A stretch of 64,000 nt of DNA, taken from positions 1-64,000 of the forward strand of contig NZ_JAFREP010000013.1 in assembly GCF_017377855.1 (NCBI RefSeq). Direction: 5' to 3'. Source of the DNA: Acanthopleuribacter pedis (GTDB lineage Bacteria; Acidobacteriota; Holophagae; Acanthopleuribacterales; Acanthopleuribacteraceae). Made by a program: the position numbers and the translations under genes. The notes beneath the pieces were generated by a model that saw nothing but the letters and a program-made list of their open reading frames with translations, was not told the origin of the DNA and made no database searches. Below, one piece after another: positions 33,601 through 43,200 of the stretch. The first letter of the stretch is position 1. Every line of letters starts with the position of its first letter.

Positions 33601-36600
33601 GTCAGCGCTTCGCTTGTATTGAGTTGGAGTTTGTTCCACCAGGTTTGGGAGGTTTCAAAGGCGCTGGGGATGATCAGCAGGTCCACTTGGTAATTTTGAT
33701 CGCCACTCACCGCGGGCCAGCTTTGACCGGTCTGCTGTAAGTAGGTTTGCAGAGGCATGTTTTCGTAAACGAAATCGCCGTCAATCGGGTTCCTGAGTTG
33801 AAGACCGATGTGCCATGGGCCGTTTTGCTGGTATTGGGCACCTGAGAACCGCACCGTTGTCGGTAATTCAAAGTCAAACATGGTGCTGGAGGTGATGCCG
33901 GTTTGATCATCCCGCAGGGTCCCGTAATGCCAGACGGGCGGTTTCGAGGCGGGCTTGAGCGCAATCGAGCCCACGGGCGTGGGATCACGCTGTATTTCGG
34001 GACAAATCGGTTGCTGCACGCTGGGATCAAATTCAATGGTCACCTCGGCACGACTCAGGTTAACCACGCGGCCGGTTAAGTTATCCCGAACTTGAAAATC
34101 CTTGATGGTGATTGGATAGGGCGCGGTAAATACAGCAGGAGGAAGGTTTGGATCATCACAGCCACGCAGTGTTTCGGGGTCTGAAATGGTGAATTGGGCC
34201 ACCTGGCTGGACGAACGTCTCGATTGCCCCAATGAATTGGTGTACGCGACGTTGAACAGGACTTGGGCATCGTCCAATGCTGTCGCTTCATTTTGCGAGG
34301 TTTCAGGATTGAAAACCCAGCGCATCGGCGCCCCTGAACGCACCACGAACTGGTGTGGCATAGGCCGCGTTCCGGTATAGCTCGTGGTGATGGCCGCGTT
34401 GTGGTCTCCATAAACAGAAGCAGAAGCCTTTTCCTCAAAGGGACCGTTATTGCTTCTGCCGCCAAAGGCGAGCAAGAAGCGGACATCGTCGATTTTGCGA
34501 ACCGCGGCAATGTCTTGAACCAGTTGCTGCTTGAGGCCGAATGAATCGTACGCTTCAAAAACGATCCGGTAGGAATGGTTTTCATCGAAGGATTCATCAA
34601 AAACCAGCCGGTCCACATCATGTCGCACTTCGACCAGCTCATTGCCTTGCTCGGTACGGCGATAAATTTTAAAGCTTCCGTGTACCGCCGGCGGAAGGGT
34701 TTCCTGGTCCCGCCAAGCATGTTGCCAGACTGCATCCGGTACCCATACATCGCCAAAGTTGACGGCAACCTGACCGGGAAACTCGCGATGGTATACAAAG
34801 GGTTTGGGTGTTCCTTCCACCTGCCATTTGAAGCGCTGGAGGCGAAACACGGGGGTGAGACGAAAATGGACCGGGATGCTCGTTTCATGAATGGTGGACG
34901 GACTGGGTGGGTTAAAAATCGGCTTTATCTTGGTTCCGCCAAAAGAGAGTTCGAATTTGAGTGGTAATGAATAGGGCGAAGCCATGCGGACCAAATTATC
35001 GGCGGGAAGGGTTCCGTTCTCGGTGGAAACAAAGAACGCGCAGAGGCGATAAGGATCGTCGGACGGGCGCGGTGTCATGGAGCTAGGGTGAACCGCCCAG
35101 GGTTCGGTGGTCTCGTTCGTCAGCAGCGCACCGATATCGTCATTTATTTTTTGCCGCGCATTTGGACCGGCCAAATCGGACAGAGGTATTCCGGCGCTGG
35201 TACGCACAATTTCATAGCCGTCTCCCCTGGATTCGTACAAACGAAACACGAGCCGTAATCCCGACATGTCCGGGAGCGGTTGGGCGGCGCGGGATACGAC
35301 CTCGGTAAAGAAGGGGATCGGGTTAAATTGCCCGTTGTTGATGACGATGCCGGTGACGGGTGGTTCTCCGTCAACAGGGACACCACGAGACGCGGTTCGT
35401 TCCTGAAGACGTAACTCAAGATCGGTGAGTCGGTTGCTGTATTCCGCGCTCGGCCGAACATTCAAAATGGGCTGGTAGGGCCGGGTTTCGGGCGGATCTT
35501 CCGAGGGAATGCCGTTGTCGTAAGTGACGGTTGCGAGGGTCACCACCTCGGACCGTGAATGCTGATTCCCGGTTGCCAAAACCAGGTCGTACCTGGCGTG
35601 TGGGATCATGGGCTCGGATAAATTTAGCGCTACCTGAACCAAGCTTCCGGTGGCTTTAAAGGGAATACGACGCCAATTTGGGGTCAGCCATTCGCCTTTC
35701 CAACTGCGAAGGCCGAAATAGTAATCGTTCTGGGATTGGGCACCTGGACCGGGCTCAAAAACCAATAGGTCCAGCGTTTCACGTGTGCTCACGACATGGA
35801 AGGGAATGGCTTCGTTCGTCGTCGCAATGGTGGGTCCGTCACTTGCGCCACGATATAAAGTGGCCCCGGTTAACGAGATGTTACTTGCCAAAGCGGGAAC
35901 ATCGGCGATGATGGTCGCGGACGCGGCTTGCAAACTGTGCTGATCCGACGCACCATTCTGACGAAGCCGGTACACCAAAATCCGATAGGCTGCCCATGGT
36001 TCAATGCCATTCAAGAGTGGGTCCGAGTTGGCGGCGGTCAAGAGGGTGCCGCGAATCGGGCGATCCCACCAGTTAGGGTCGAGCCAGGTGCCGTCAGATA
36101 CTTTTTGGATACCAACCTTGTAGTCGTAGGTGACGGAACCACTTGCGGCACCGGGATCGGTCCACTTAATGCGGATACGATCCGAATTTAAAACCAAGTC
36201 TTCTTCAACCAGCGTGGTCGGTTCGGGTGGTGCCAACTGGAGCTGGAGAATTGCTGTCGCGGACGGCGGCGCCGTTTCATTGGCGTGGTAGCGGACCTGA
36301 ACCTGGTAGGTTCCCGTACTGCCGTCCCAAAAATCGTTGCCCGATGCTTCCAGCTCCAACAAGACCCGCGAAGGTTCTCCCTCGCGCATGCGGTAATGGG
36401 TACTTTGGTTTTCAAAAGGGACGAAGGCGATTTGTTGCTGCCATTGGCTTCCGTTCCAATACTGGGAAAGTCCTTGCTCAACGCAGCTCCAAGAAAAAGA
36501 AAAGTCGGTGAGCGATACCTGTTCGGCGCCGGGCATCACCACATCCAGCGGAAGGGTGAGTTGCCCGCTCGCCGAGGGCGAAAGGGGTTCGGTTCCCAAT

Positions 36601-37151
36601 GGGACACGTACGAGGGGTGGGCTGGTCACGTTGACAAAGGAGAGCGAAACCGCGTTGCTCCACACGGAGAAGTCTTGCGCCGGCCCTACCATAAACAGCA
36701 CCTTTTGCTCTTTGGCGCTTTGCCAAAAGGCGTCGGTAAAAACCTCGGGTTGGAATCGAAGCTGGTGTGTATCCACCCGCCGCTGTTGCCAACCTGTTTC
36801 ACCGGGCGAAGCTTGTTCTAGCGGTCCGGGGGTTACCACCGCGGCTTCCCAAAATGGTGCCTGGTAAACGATGCCGAGCTGATTGGGGTAGACCGCTCTC
36901 AAAAATTGTTCGCTCCACCAACGATCTTGGCCCCAAACCTGATCCGGGCTATCGGCTTGGCGCATGCGGAAACTGGTTTCGCCAATCGCATCGTCGTAGC
37001 GGGTGACTTGGAAGGTCAGAGAAACCGGCTCTTTGGAATAGGTGTTAATGCGTACCGGCGCCTGATTACTCGGGGAAAGAACGACGGCAGGGTCGGCGCC
37101 GAAAACAAAAGAAAACAAGAGGAAACCAATCAGAGAACATACGTGTTTCAT
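27633..37151 (-). CDS. Giant secreted Rhs toxin with LamG insert and papain/NlpC-like tip
   Basis: 3172 residues. Signal peptide (ends FVFGADP). About 1900 residues of beta-sandwich and fibronectin-like domains follow. YD/RHS repeats run from about 1920 to 2600 (for example FVYDRHGRQRL). A LamG/concanavalin-like domain sits at about 2610-2820, inserted just before the RHS core end (GRFIQVDPLREFW, YSYVGNNPVMFWDPSGL, Asp2922). The variable tip of about 245 residues has Cys2960 and Cys2963 (ACFSCEDFALSTLLEF) and His3080 in GDIIAIQ...FNHIQLV. This Cys-then-His order is that of papain-like NlpC/P60 peptidases or amidases. The Rhs shell normally encapsulates and releases the tip. GAAGG precedes the ATG. 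It follows the 1993-residue Rhs gene by 135 bases and is followed by a presumed immunity gene. The tip is far more AT-rich than the shell. Confidence 0.85.
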   Translation of the reverse strand: MKHVCSLIGFLLFSFVFGADPAVVLSPSNQAPVRINTYSKEPVSLTFQVTRYDDAIGETSFRMRQADSPDQVWGQDRWWSEQFLRAVYPNQLGIVYQAPFWEAAVVTPGPLEQASPGETGWQQRRVDTHQLRFQPEVFTDAFWQSAKEQKVLFMVGPAQDFSVWSNAVSLSFVNVTSPPLVRVPLGTEPLSPSASGQLTLPLDVVMPGAEQVSLTDFSFSWSCVEQGLSQYWNGSQWQQQIAFVPFENQSTHYRMREGEPSRVLLELEASGNDFWDGSTGTYQVQVRYHANETAPPSATAILQLQLAPPEPTTLVEEDLVLNSDRIRIKWTDPGAASGSVTYDYKVGIQKVSDGTWLDPNWWDRPIRGTLLTAANSDPLLNGIEPWAAYRILVYRLRQNGASDQHSLQAASATIIADVPALASNISLTGATLYRGASDGPTIATTNEAIPFHVVSTRETLDLLVFEPGPGAQSQNDYYFGLRSWKGEWLTPNWRRIPFKATGSLVQVALNLSEPMIPHARYDLVLATGNQHSRSEVVTLATVTYDNGIPSEDPPETRPYQPILNVRPSAEYSNRLTDLELRLQERTASRGVPVDGEPPVTGIVINNGQFNPIPFFTEVVSRAAQPLPDMSGLRLVFRLYESRGDGYEIVRTSAGIPLSDLAGPNARQKINDDIGALLTNETTEPWAVHPSSMTPRPSDDPYRLCAFFVSTENGTLPADNLVRMASPYSLPLKFELSFGGTKIKPIFNPPSPSTIHETSIPVHFRLTPVFRLQRFKWQVEGTPKPFVYHREFPGQVAVNFGDVWVPDAVWQHAWRDQETLPPAVHGSFKIYRRTEQGNELVEVRHDVDRLVFDESFDENHSYRIVFEAYDSFGLKQQLVQDIAAVRKIDDVRFLLAFGGRSNNGPFEEKASASVYGDHNAAITTSYTGTRPMPHQFVVRSGAPMRWVFNPETSQNEATALDDAQVLFNVAYTNSLGQSRRSSSQVAQFTISDPETLRGCDDPNLPPAVFTAPYPITIKDFQVRDNLTGRVVNLSRAEVTIEFDPSVQQPICPEIQRDPTPVGSIALKPASKPPVWHYGTLRDDQTGITSSTMFDFELPTTVRFSGAQYQQNGPWHIGLQLRNPIDGDFVYENMPLQTYLQQTGQSWPAVSGDQNYQVDLLIIPSAFETSQTWWNKLQLNTSEALTRPNTGGQPLVYVQIALFQNGANPTDPTDPRSLAHTNNAHGGGIPLLIELGEPPFHAALTEFAYHAVSPDLLQVVPDDTRQYTFAQTLDVNDDLSRAKLLNGQFFWHLRARFGYFDGTAWSATPTRFAIDSVPFLQDLSLRLRREEGLLDIQARLHLDQIPATFWQAEANTLNVQFELVYQPDTAGAEPTGPFLEPSNPAAVDTYRIQFHKTGLGQTQLKWPQLHNSGVDFEAPLAALQEDLPAELERALHRAFAPEPMILEAEKPGVPVQQTWVLSAESSDWVDPTEAPVTPLSDHTYAWLSINHDPSRDSGRHQVFIVPYPDHLLPWEGFSYEGRAPISLDHDITQWTQIQNGFVRFHSGMDTLLGDYQIILFVPRRVVQPGALGSAQPSHWATNDSLQNFLDQHPNKAAWGASESHNRIVNVSYPDPENPRHRIVNVQFWDLTGLAQETRTMATHAPLDWLDHVSVGGAVTYDAFGRVVKAAKDFPLNQYHQTSLFGDSKGLPPNDLTARTLATAGTIEQTFSAGQAFWLNGSADGVPRDSFNYIKNRAHPYAETVYEEDATRSRVLATLPPGAPARDPNDVLRFSRNHHALVPTFSGPIAERPAHCKLVLDGFEIGNNALAQKTSSGQDVAGLSAVLAIDANGLMLLTLTNLAGSTLVSIANPSINVLEDWGFQVQVASAGATKASIQLDNSRVWLPKDYYDRIDPNLTSSTDLNLVSLDEVDDQGLLKASWPPKALTLYQPEQGIWAISRIPDYENLSIRYEHDELGRQIRIVEPDAGQTEFVYDRHGRQRLARDANDRAKMRWSETVYDPMGRVVETRVVEIHKSSEAGHADRQALQEWFDSETEPPPDFGAGLAGNSEFQVQAVAGSSVTTRYDQYEMTGTSPHWADAGNASEREKAAFWPRLTDLEQSYPWPESGKTFTFGRPNGQVVEVVGASSAERLYYDDKGRPLCHVMLLRGVLEPQVLWQRYDKRDLVTATYNQTHHLGAGFVYDAFGRIVQVHDLTPFSERMRVKVSYRHALRETYDKVKTFLGPLVDRGSDLKETTKTLKLATRRFTPSGHITHVRYGEDDLTPVESSFTYDIRDWLLSQQVTIAGEPAYTVKLDRIGENHCFNRFDCESNEAPVNSDILPMHDGSIAVLSETYHLEGANGRRTRHEYRYDGNYQVTQAVQNRRAEIGNPQSTERLDYTYVYDRNGNRAAETRRNVFSPHIPIPHDADLRHTLEAGSNRLAGIEVRNASNAYETLFQFGYDALGNISRIHRSPATAAHGEREVEQELEYGDPRLTHQPTQIVQRVVTGPAEQDAPFQSETRTYRYNHNGTRTYRRIVRDNIIQRETYFVPSGTENAMELDRWGRARRAYLFSGSERIGYKSNEHTAVYVKDHLGSTKMVVTLYRNVLSNPEPSEPASAPTPEPAVDQALLANLNCNETLATTGVLQEKGFEGEPSYVYRNGGRGLWLDRNESYQLQEHPAVEAMTQAFSISLWLYDADEDDGINDYGTLVAVGNQRSIRYNPVHFYLDGQKLPVLRLGGGAEGWQFFSRFSRIPARTWTHLAVTFDGTHVRCYQNGELLGAPDPVNLPALWPAQDLVIGNWLDHDDYAWEGGLDEILIRSDVLSQQEIRQHYLQTKDPLSEAGAYQEVSAGRNLTRDQIRDLLVVAYSDSDAFGIPLAEETVADSSEPEPHTFTGQEAERGTGLVYMNGRWYLPEAGRFIQVDPLREFWNSYSYVGNNPVMFWDPSGLEAWPATNQWDQAWIKKYRTFAVKYAEDQEKAGACFSCEDFALSTLLEFASKNELPVIIQNGTGTYDSSSSRYSDFKTFKNDLLKTTGASDLVDFGNTLPKVLRDLKGNFLTPGNISGYQDTFYPVMSGDRIQLQYAEVGDIIAIQTGFTPRFNHIQLVTENSSRKTEVRVHQGNLVKRTVIAKVYSDISDPQDANYAGAIIQAGFYNKATGNYRRPGSSRAYTSHYFTVAKGILREWNFDKWNNAP

Positions 37152-37286
37152 AAGAAAATACCTTCACAAATACATAGCTAGCCGTTAGTAGGTGGGGAGA
37201 AACTATTTCTAGGGGCGAAGGGCGGAACCCGACCCAGAACGGGGGCGAGCCCCGCTCCGGTCAACACGAAGAATTGCGGGAAGTCA

Positions 37287-40200
37287 TCAAGGTGGCGGCG
37301 GGCCCTCACTCAATCGTTGGTGCTCAATTCGCAAATGCTCCGTTGCCAAATCACCGTCGGTATCATAGGTGCGCCACAATTGCCCCTTGGCATTGAATTG
37401 GTAACGCACGGTCGAACCGTACCCATCGGTAATCGATTCAACGTGGTGGTACAGCGGGTCATAGCTGTAGTGATTGAGGACGGCCTCGGCAAAGCGATCA
37501 TTCGCCGCCGGATAAAGGGCGACCGCATCGATCAGCGTGGACGGCGACCCGAGTTGGATATGGTCGACTTGGTCGTTGGTGAGGCGGATGACCACATACA
37601 GCCATCCCCGTGGTTTTTGTTCGACGTGGACCTTCCCGTCCTGCTGTCGGCCGGCTTGCAAAGTGAGCAGGACCGGCGAGCCCGAGGTGGTTATTGTCAA
37701 AGATTGATCGCCGGAAGGCTTACAGTAAAAACTCAAGTAATAGGGTCGCTCAGGCGCTTTGACAAAACCATCAAGCAGCAAACGAAGCGATCCTGTTGCC
37801 GCGTGACGGCCCGTATAGGCGCTGTCAAATTGGGCCATAAATGTCTCGGCGGTTTTGGTATCGGGGGCAATGGTCGGCGGGGTATTCAGGGTGTATCCCG
37901 CCACCTTTATGTGTCCCGGCGGGTATGAATCGGTTCCCGCTACAGCCGAACCATATTCAAAGTCTTCAAAAAAGATCTGTTCGTGTTTGGCATTGACTGC
38001 TTTTGCAATCACGCGCCGGCTGCTGGGTTCGTAAATCAGACTGTGGTAATTCCCCAGACGGTCCCGGGTTTCAATCGCGTTTCCTTGTGGGTCGAAACGC
38101 GTAACCTGGCCCTCGGACTCCCACCTTCCGCCGCCGGTAAGCCGGTAGCTATCTTGCCAAGTGATTCCGGTTTCATTAGGCAGGGGCAGTTTTTGAAGAA
38201 CTTGGGCCGGGGAACGCGAAAGGTTGGGTTGGTATTGGAACGCGGCGGATTGGAGCCAACGTCCGGCTGTCCCCTGATCAAAACTTGTCCAGGTCCAGCC
38301 GGTTACCTGGGCGTTCAATGCCTGGGTCGGCAGCCCCTCTAGCTTGGCGAGCCAGGGGGTTTCGGGGTCGGCCGTTAGGTCTTGGTCCGACAAGAAGGAC
38401 ATGGAAAACCCCGGCTGGGTCAGCATGTTCTTTGTCTTCATACCGTCCTGCTCATTCTCCGCGTCCCAAATCTCGTGGGCGGGAATTTGCCAGGAATACA
38501 GATAGCGATACCCACCTTGCGGCGACATCACTTTTTGAACACCAATTGATTCGTGGCCGGTGGAATAGTCGAGCGCCAAGACTTGCGATTCACGCACGGC
38601 AATTTGTTCCGTGTCCCCGACCCGTTCGAATACTTCTTGGGTTGTCGCCACGCGCCGATAGGTGTTCCAAATTTCGTCTTGAAAAATGGCGTTCACTTGG
38701 TATTGATACCCTTCACCATCGAGCCGCCCGATTGCCAGGCCAAAGTTTTTGTCGAGGTAGGCGCCTTGAATCCTGGGGTTCAAACCAGGGTCCGATTCAT
38801 AGCGCGCGGACAGTTGTTTTTCCTGTATCCGCCCCGTTGCATCGCGATAAAACCTTTTCACCGGGAGCGAGGGGTGATCCGCTTCGTAAGCGCCCTGATA
38901 GCGATGTTGTGTCCGGCTAACGGGACGATTCTGACTATCGAGAACGGTTTTCGCCGCGACCTGCCCAATAAGATCGCCGTTGTGAGATACCCGATTTCGA
39001 ATTTGTGCCGACAAGGTAAACGAGAGCAACTTGTCCCAGTTCATGGGTATGGCTTCCCACCCATGAGGTTCGTTCCCACGGGGATGGAAGCGGAAGAGAT
39101 GGGTTTCGGGGTCGTCGAGCACCCAATTGATGAACTTGGGGCGCACGATGTCCGGGTCGTATCGCTTCACCGATTGGGTGAATGAATGGTGGATGATGCG
39201 CGGTTCGTTGGCGGTAAGAAGACGGTAATGCGTCGCACCGTTCACCTGCCCCGGTTTCACCACGCGGGTTGTAACCGACCCATAATGGACATCGGCTCCC
39301 GGGGTAGTGAGGCTAGGCAACGCCTCACCGCGCACGATTCGCTGGTCACCACCGATGCCGTGGATGTATTTAGGGGGGTCGGCAAAAATCACACCGCTTT
39401 CCACACCGGTTCGCGGTTCCTCATAGGTGTATTTGAGCGTGGTTTTGGCACGTTCACCAAACCATTGACTGTGCTGAGACGGTTCGCTATGGATGGCCGC
39501 CACCCGTAAACCGCCGCCCAATTCACCTAAGCTGGTGGGCGTGTTTGTTGCCGCATCAAACGGATTCTGGAAGTTGGTGGCCATGGGAACAGCGTATTGC
39601 CGTTGTTGGTCATCCTCGACCATTCGACCGGGAATCTCATGGATTTCCAATTGAATAAGGTTCCCAGAGCGGTGATCCATCTCGTGCCAGATCCAGTTGG
39701 CCAAATCCTTGACGGCTGGATGAAGGGCAATCCCGGTGCCGGGTTCGTCCGCGTTTACCGCTACCGGCAGTGACCATGATTGCGTGTCCTGTTGCCGTGT
39801 TGGGACAACGAATCGATGGCGATTCGCATCAACGGCGCCGTTGGGGTCACAATTGCCATTTTGATCCAATTTAGCGCAACGGGTCCGAGACGTGCCCGTG
39901 GCAAAAACAGCCACCTGCTCAGGCCAGGCATTTGCGCCGGAAAAGGACCAGGTCATTTGCGCCAAGGACGCCAAAATGTGTTCAACCCCAAGTGGTTTCC
40001 CATTTTCGCTAAATCGGATGCTTCCCGGTGTCAGGTGGTGCCAGGTAACCAGGGGTGTCGCGGCATTCTGTCCCGCACCATGGGGAAACGCTCGGTTAAG
40101 GGCCGCCCGATCTTGAACCCATGAGTAGCGGTCCGATTCGTATTCGATTCTGATTTTGGTACCCACGGGTGTAATGATCGCGGCCAGACTGTCCGCGGCT

Positions 40201-43200
40201 TGAGCAGGCACTTGACTTAAGCCTTGTGATGCAAAGGTATTTGGATCCACGCGGGTGACCGTTTGCGTGCTGAGCTGAGAAGGAAATCCCCAGGGATCTT
40301 TGGCATAATAGCCGCGGTTTAATGAGGTTTCAGGGCGGGTGTAGTATTCAAATTGGTAGCTGTTGCCCATGGCAAGATCGCTGTAAGCCGCATGGAAGGA
40401 TACTTCTTTGAGGGTTAGTTTCGCCTTTCTGGGGTTGGCTTGCTGACCTGCATCACCGGCTTGATCCGTATCGGTCGCATGATCACGCAAGACATTGGCA
40501 TAGCCTGGGGCCAAGTCATAGCCATAATGAAACCGGGTTTTGCTCAGATGTTTGTTGTGAAGATCCGTGTCAAAGAATGCGTTCACGTCATAGGTCGACA
40601 ACCGATCCGGTCGACGCCCCACGAAAAAATCGTCGGTCGATGCGTCCCGGCGAAAAACACGGACGGCGTCTAACGCGACCGACCCATTCGTGTGCTTCGG
40701 CGTAACCGTAATCGATGCGAAAGGGCCTCTGCGCGGATCTTTGTGGATATCATCGATGGATACCAGTCCCAGGTTTAACTGAAACACCTCGTAATGGCCG
40801 TAGTTCCAGCTACCAAGGTAGGTCATTCCGGCGGGCCACCCGTAGGTTGGGTTCCCAGGTTGAAGAAAAGGATTCACGGACTGAATTTGAATCGGAACCG
40901 GCTGACCCGTTTCAGCACCAAGTTTGGCAACGGTTCCCGGTGGGAACAAGACCAATAAATGCGCGCGATCTCGCTGATCAGCCGGTAAAGAACGACCGAA
41001 ATGCGCCATAAATCGGCCGTGGTCCGGGTGCGCATTGGCACCAGACATCACAGAAGGTGCGGTGTTAAAGTGGAGGCCTTGGCGGTAAACAATTTGGTGC
41101 GCGTGAAGGTTGGCAGGTGGTTTGGCGAACTGGTTATCCAGCCGCTGGTGATTGTGGTCAAACACCGCCAGGTGGGTGCGCGTTTTGGCATAGAGCAGAT
41201 GGTAAAAATCCTTGACCCCGGAACCGCGTTCCCGGGTGAACTTGTCATCCGCGGCAGAACGTCCAATCAGCGCAAAGGGCTGCTCATCGCCTTCCCCGTA
41301 GGGTGTTTGCCATCGGTACGAGGGGTTGGTCAGGGCGTAATGAAAGGTAACGTATTCTCCAAAATCTTCAGGTCCATAATGGCCGGTGGGTTCGTTATCA
41401 ACGAAATCCGGGCTGGTTACCGCCGCCAAGTGCCAGGAATAGGCATAGGGATCGCCACGGTATTCTCTATGAGTCGCGGCATCCGTTCCATCGGTCGGAT
41501 GGTGTACCCGCTGGGATTCGCGTAATTCGCTATGGTTCATGGGCCGCGCGCCCGCGGTTACCAAGCCGGACGCATCCACCAACAAACCGAAGGTATAGGT
41601 GATCCCATCGGCTTTGGTAACAATGATCCTGGCAATACGACCCGCTTCATCCAGCTCATAGCGAATGCGTTGGCTCCGATGCTCGATGTTGGGGGTCTTG
41701 TGTTTGACGTCACCGGCGCGGATGTTTGCCTCATCTAAGCGATCATTCTGGAGCGCCTGATTTCCGATCTCGCCGAAAAAGTGGTGGTCTACCTGAAGCG
41801 CTGGATCGTTGAGCATGACCATATTGTCTTGATTCTGCGTTTCTTCGGTGGTCCAAGCCGATTTTTTGAAGAACGAATTGAGTTCAGCGTCCCATTCGAC
41901 GATCCCGGCTTCCATCAGCCGGTACAGGTTTCGGTAACCGTGGAAGTACCATTCCCCTTCAATATCACGACCGGTCACTCGGGTGGCCATGCTGCTCTGG
42001 GCAAAGCCCAAAAAGCCGCGCTGCTTCTTAACGGGTCGCGCCAAACCGGAGAGGCCTTGGGCGGCAACAGAATATCCGTCGTAACTTATGGATGTGTAAT
42101 CGGAAAGAAAAGCATCATTGGCATGAACGCTTTCCCGCGTATCATCATCGGAAGAAACAAATGAATAGGCACCAGATAGGTTCTGATTGTAACTATCCAG
42201 CGATACGCTAATGTGTTTGAGTTCTTCGTTTTCACCGATGCGGATCTTCCTTTGATAGGTTGTATCCATTTCGAAATGAGAAGCACGTTCTTGATAGGTG
42301 TTTCTAAAACCCTCGGCCTCCTCACTGCCCAGGTGATCGCCAGTTGCATTAGATGTCAGATCAAGTTTGCGTCGCACGGTTTCCGGGTCTTCACTATTTA
42401 AGGGCCATGATTCACCGATGTGTTCGAAGTGTAGGGAACCCCATGATTCACTGTAACTCAGGATGCGACCCCCGCTGGATCTCCCAAAACCAAAATTAAA
42501 GCCTTGCATGCCTACCGATGCATAATTTGAGGAAGAGTAGACCTGGCCGGAAATAACAGAATCAGACTTGGTTCGGGAAAGGAAGCCATGATTCATGCTG
42601 ACATCGCCACCACTGCTGATCGAGATACCGGTGCTGAGTCCCGCGTTGCCGCCCTTGGTAAGCCCGATGCCACCGTTCGAGTTAATGGAAAATCCATTTC
42701 GTCCACCCGATCCCGAATGACTGATACCAACGGACCCTGACACGCTGTTGCGGTTGTGAAAACTGAGCGAAGGCGAGCCGGTTGAGCTATGTCCACGCTT
42801 ATTCTCACCTGAAAACGAATACCCTACCTCACCGCCAAAGCCACCGTGATTATCCCAGTTGACGCCAATGTTGAACCCTTCATAACCGAAGCCGACCCCG
42901 TAGGTATACACCGATGGAAGCGGGGTTTCGGTAACCTTCAACGCGCCAAAGTCATCATCGGGTACCGAGCGAACAAAACGAGACACGGTGCCGGGGTGAA
43001 GGTTCCAACCAAGACCGACCCAGGTCGCTTCCTGGCCATGCTTGATTCCCGCTTGGTAGCTGAGGGCAATGGGGTAGCTTCCGCCGGGCGCCCCAGGGAT
43101 CATAACAGCGGGGAGAGAATACCCGAAATCACCGCTGGAGAGCTGAACCAAGTCGGAAATATCAACGGGTTTAAATTGAGTCACTTCAGGAGCCGTTGCC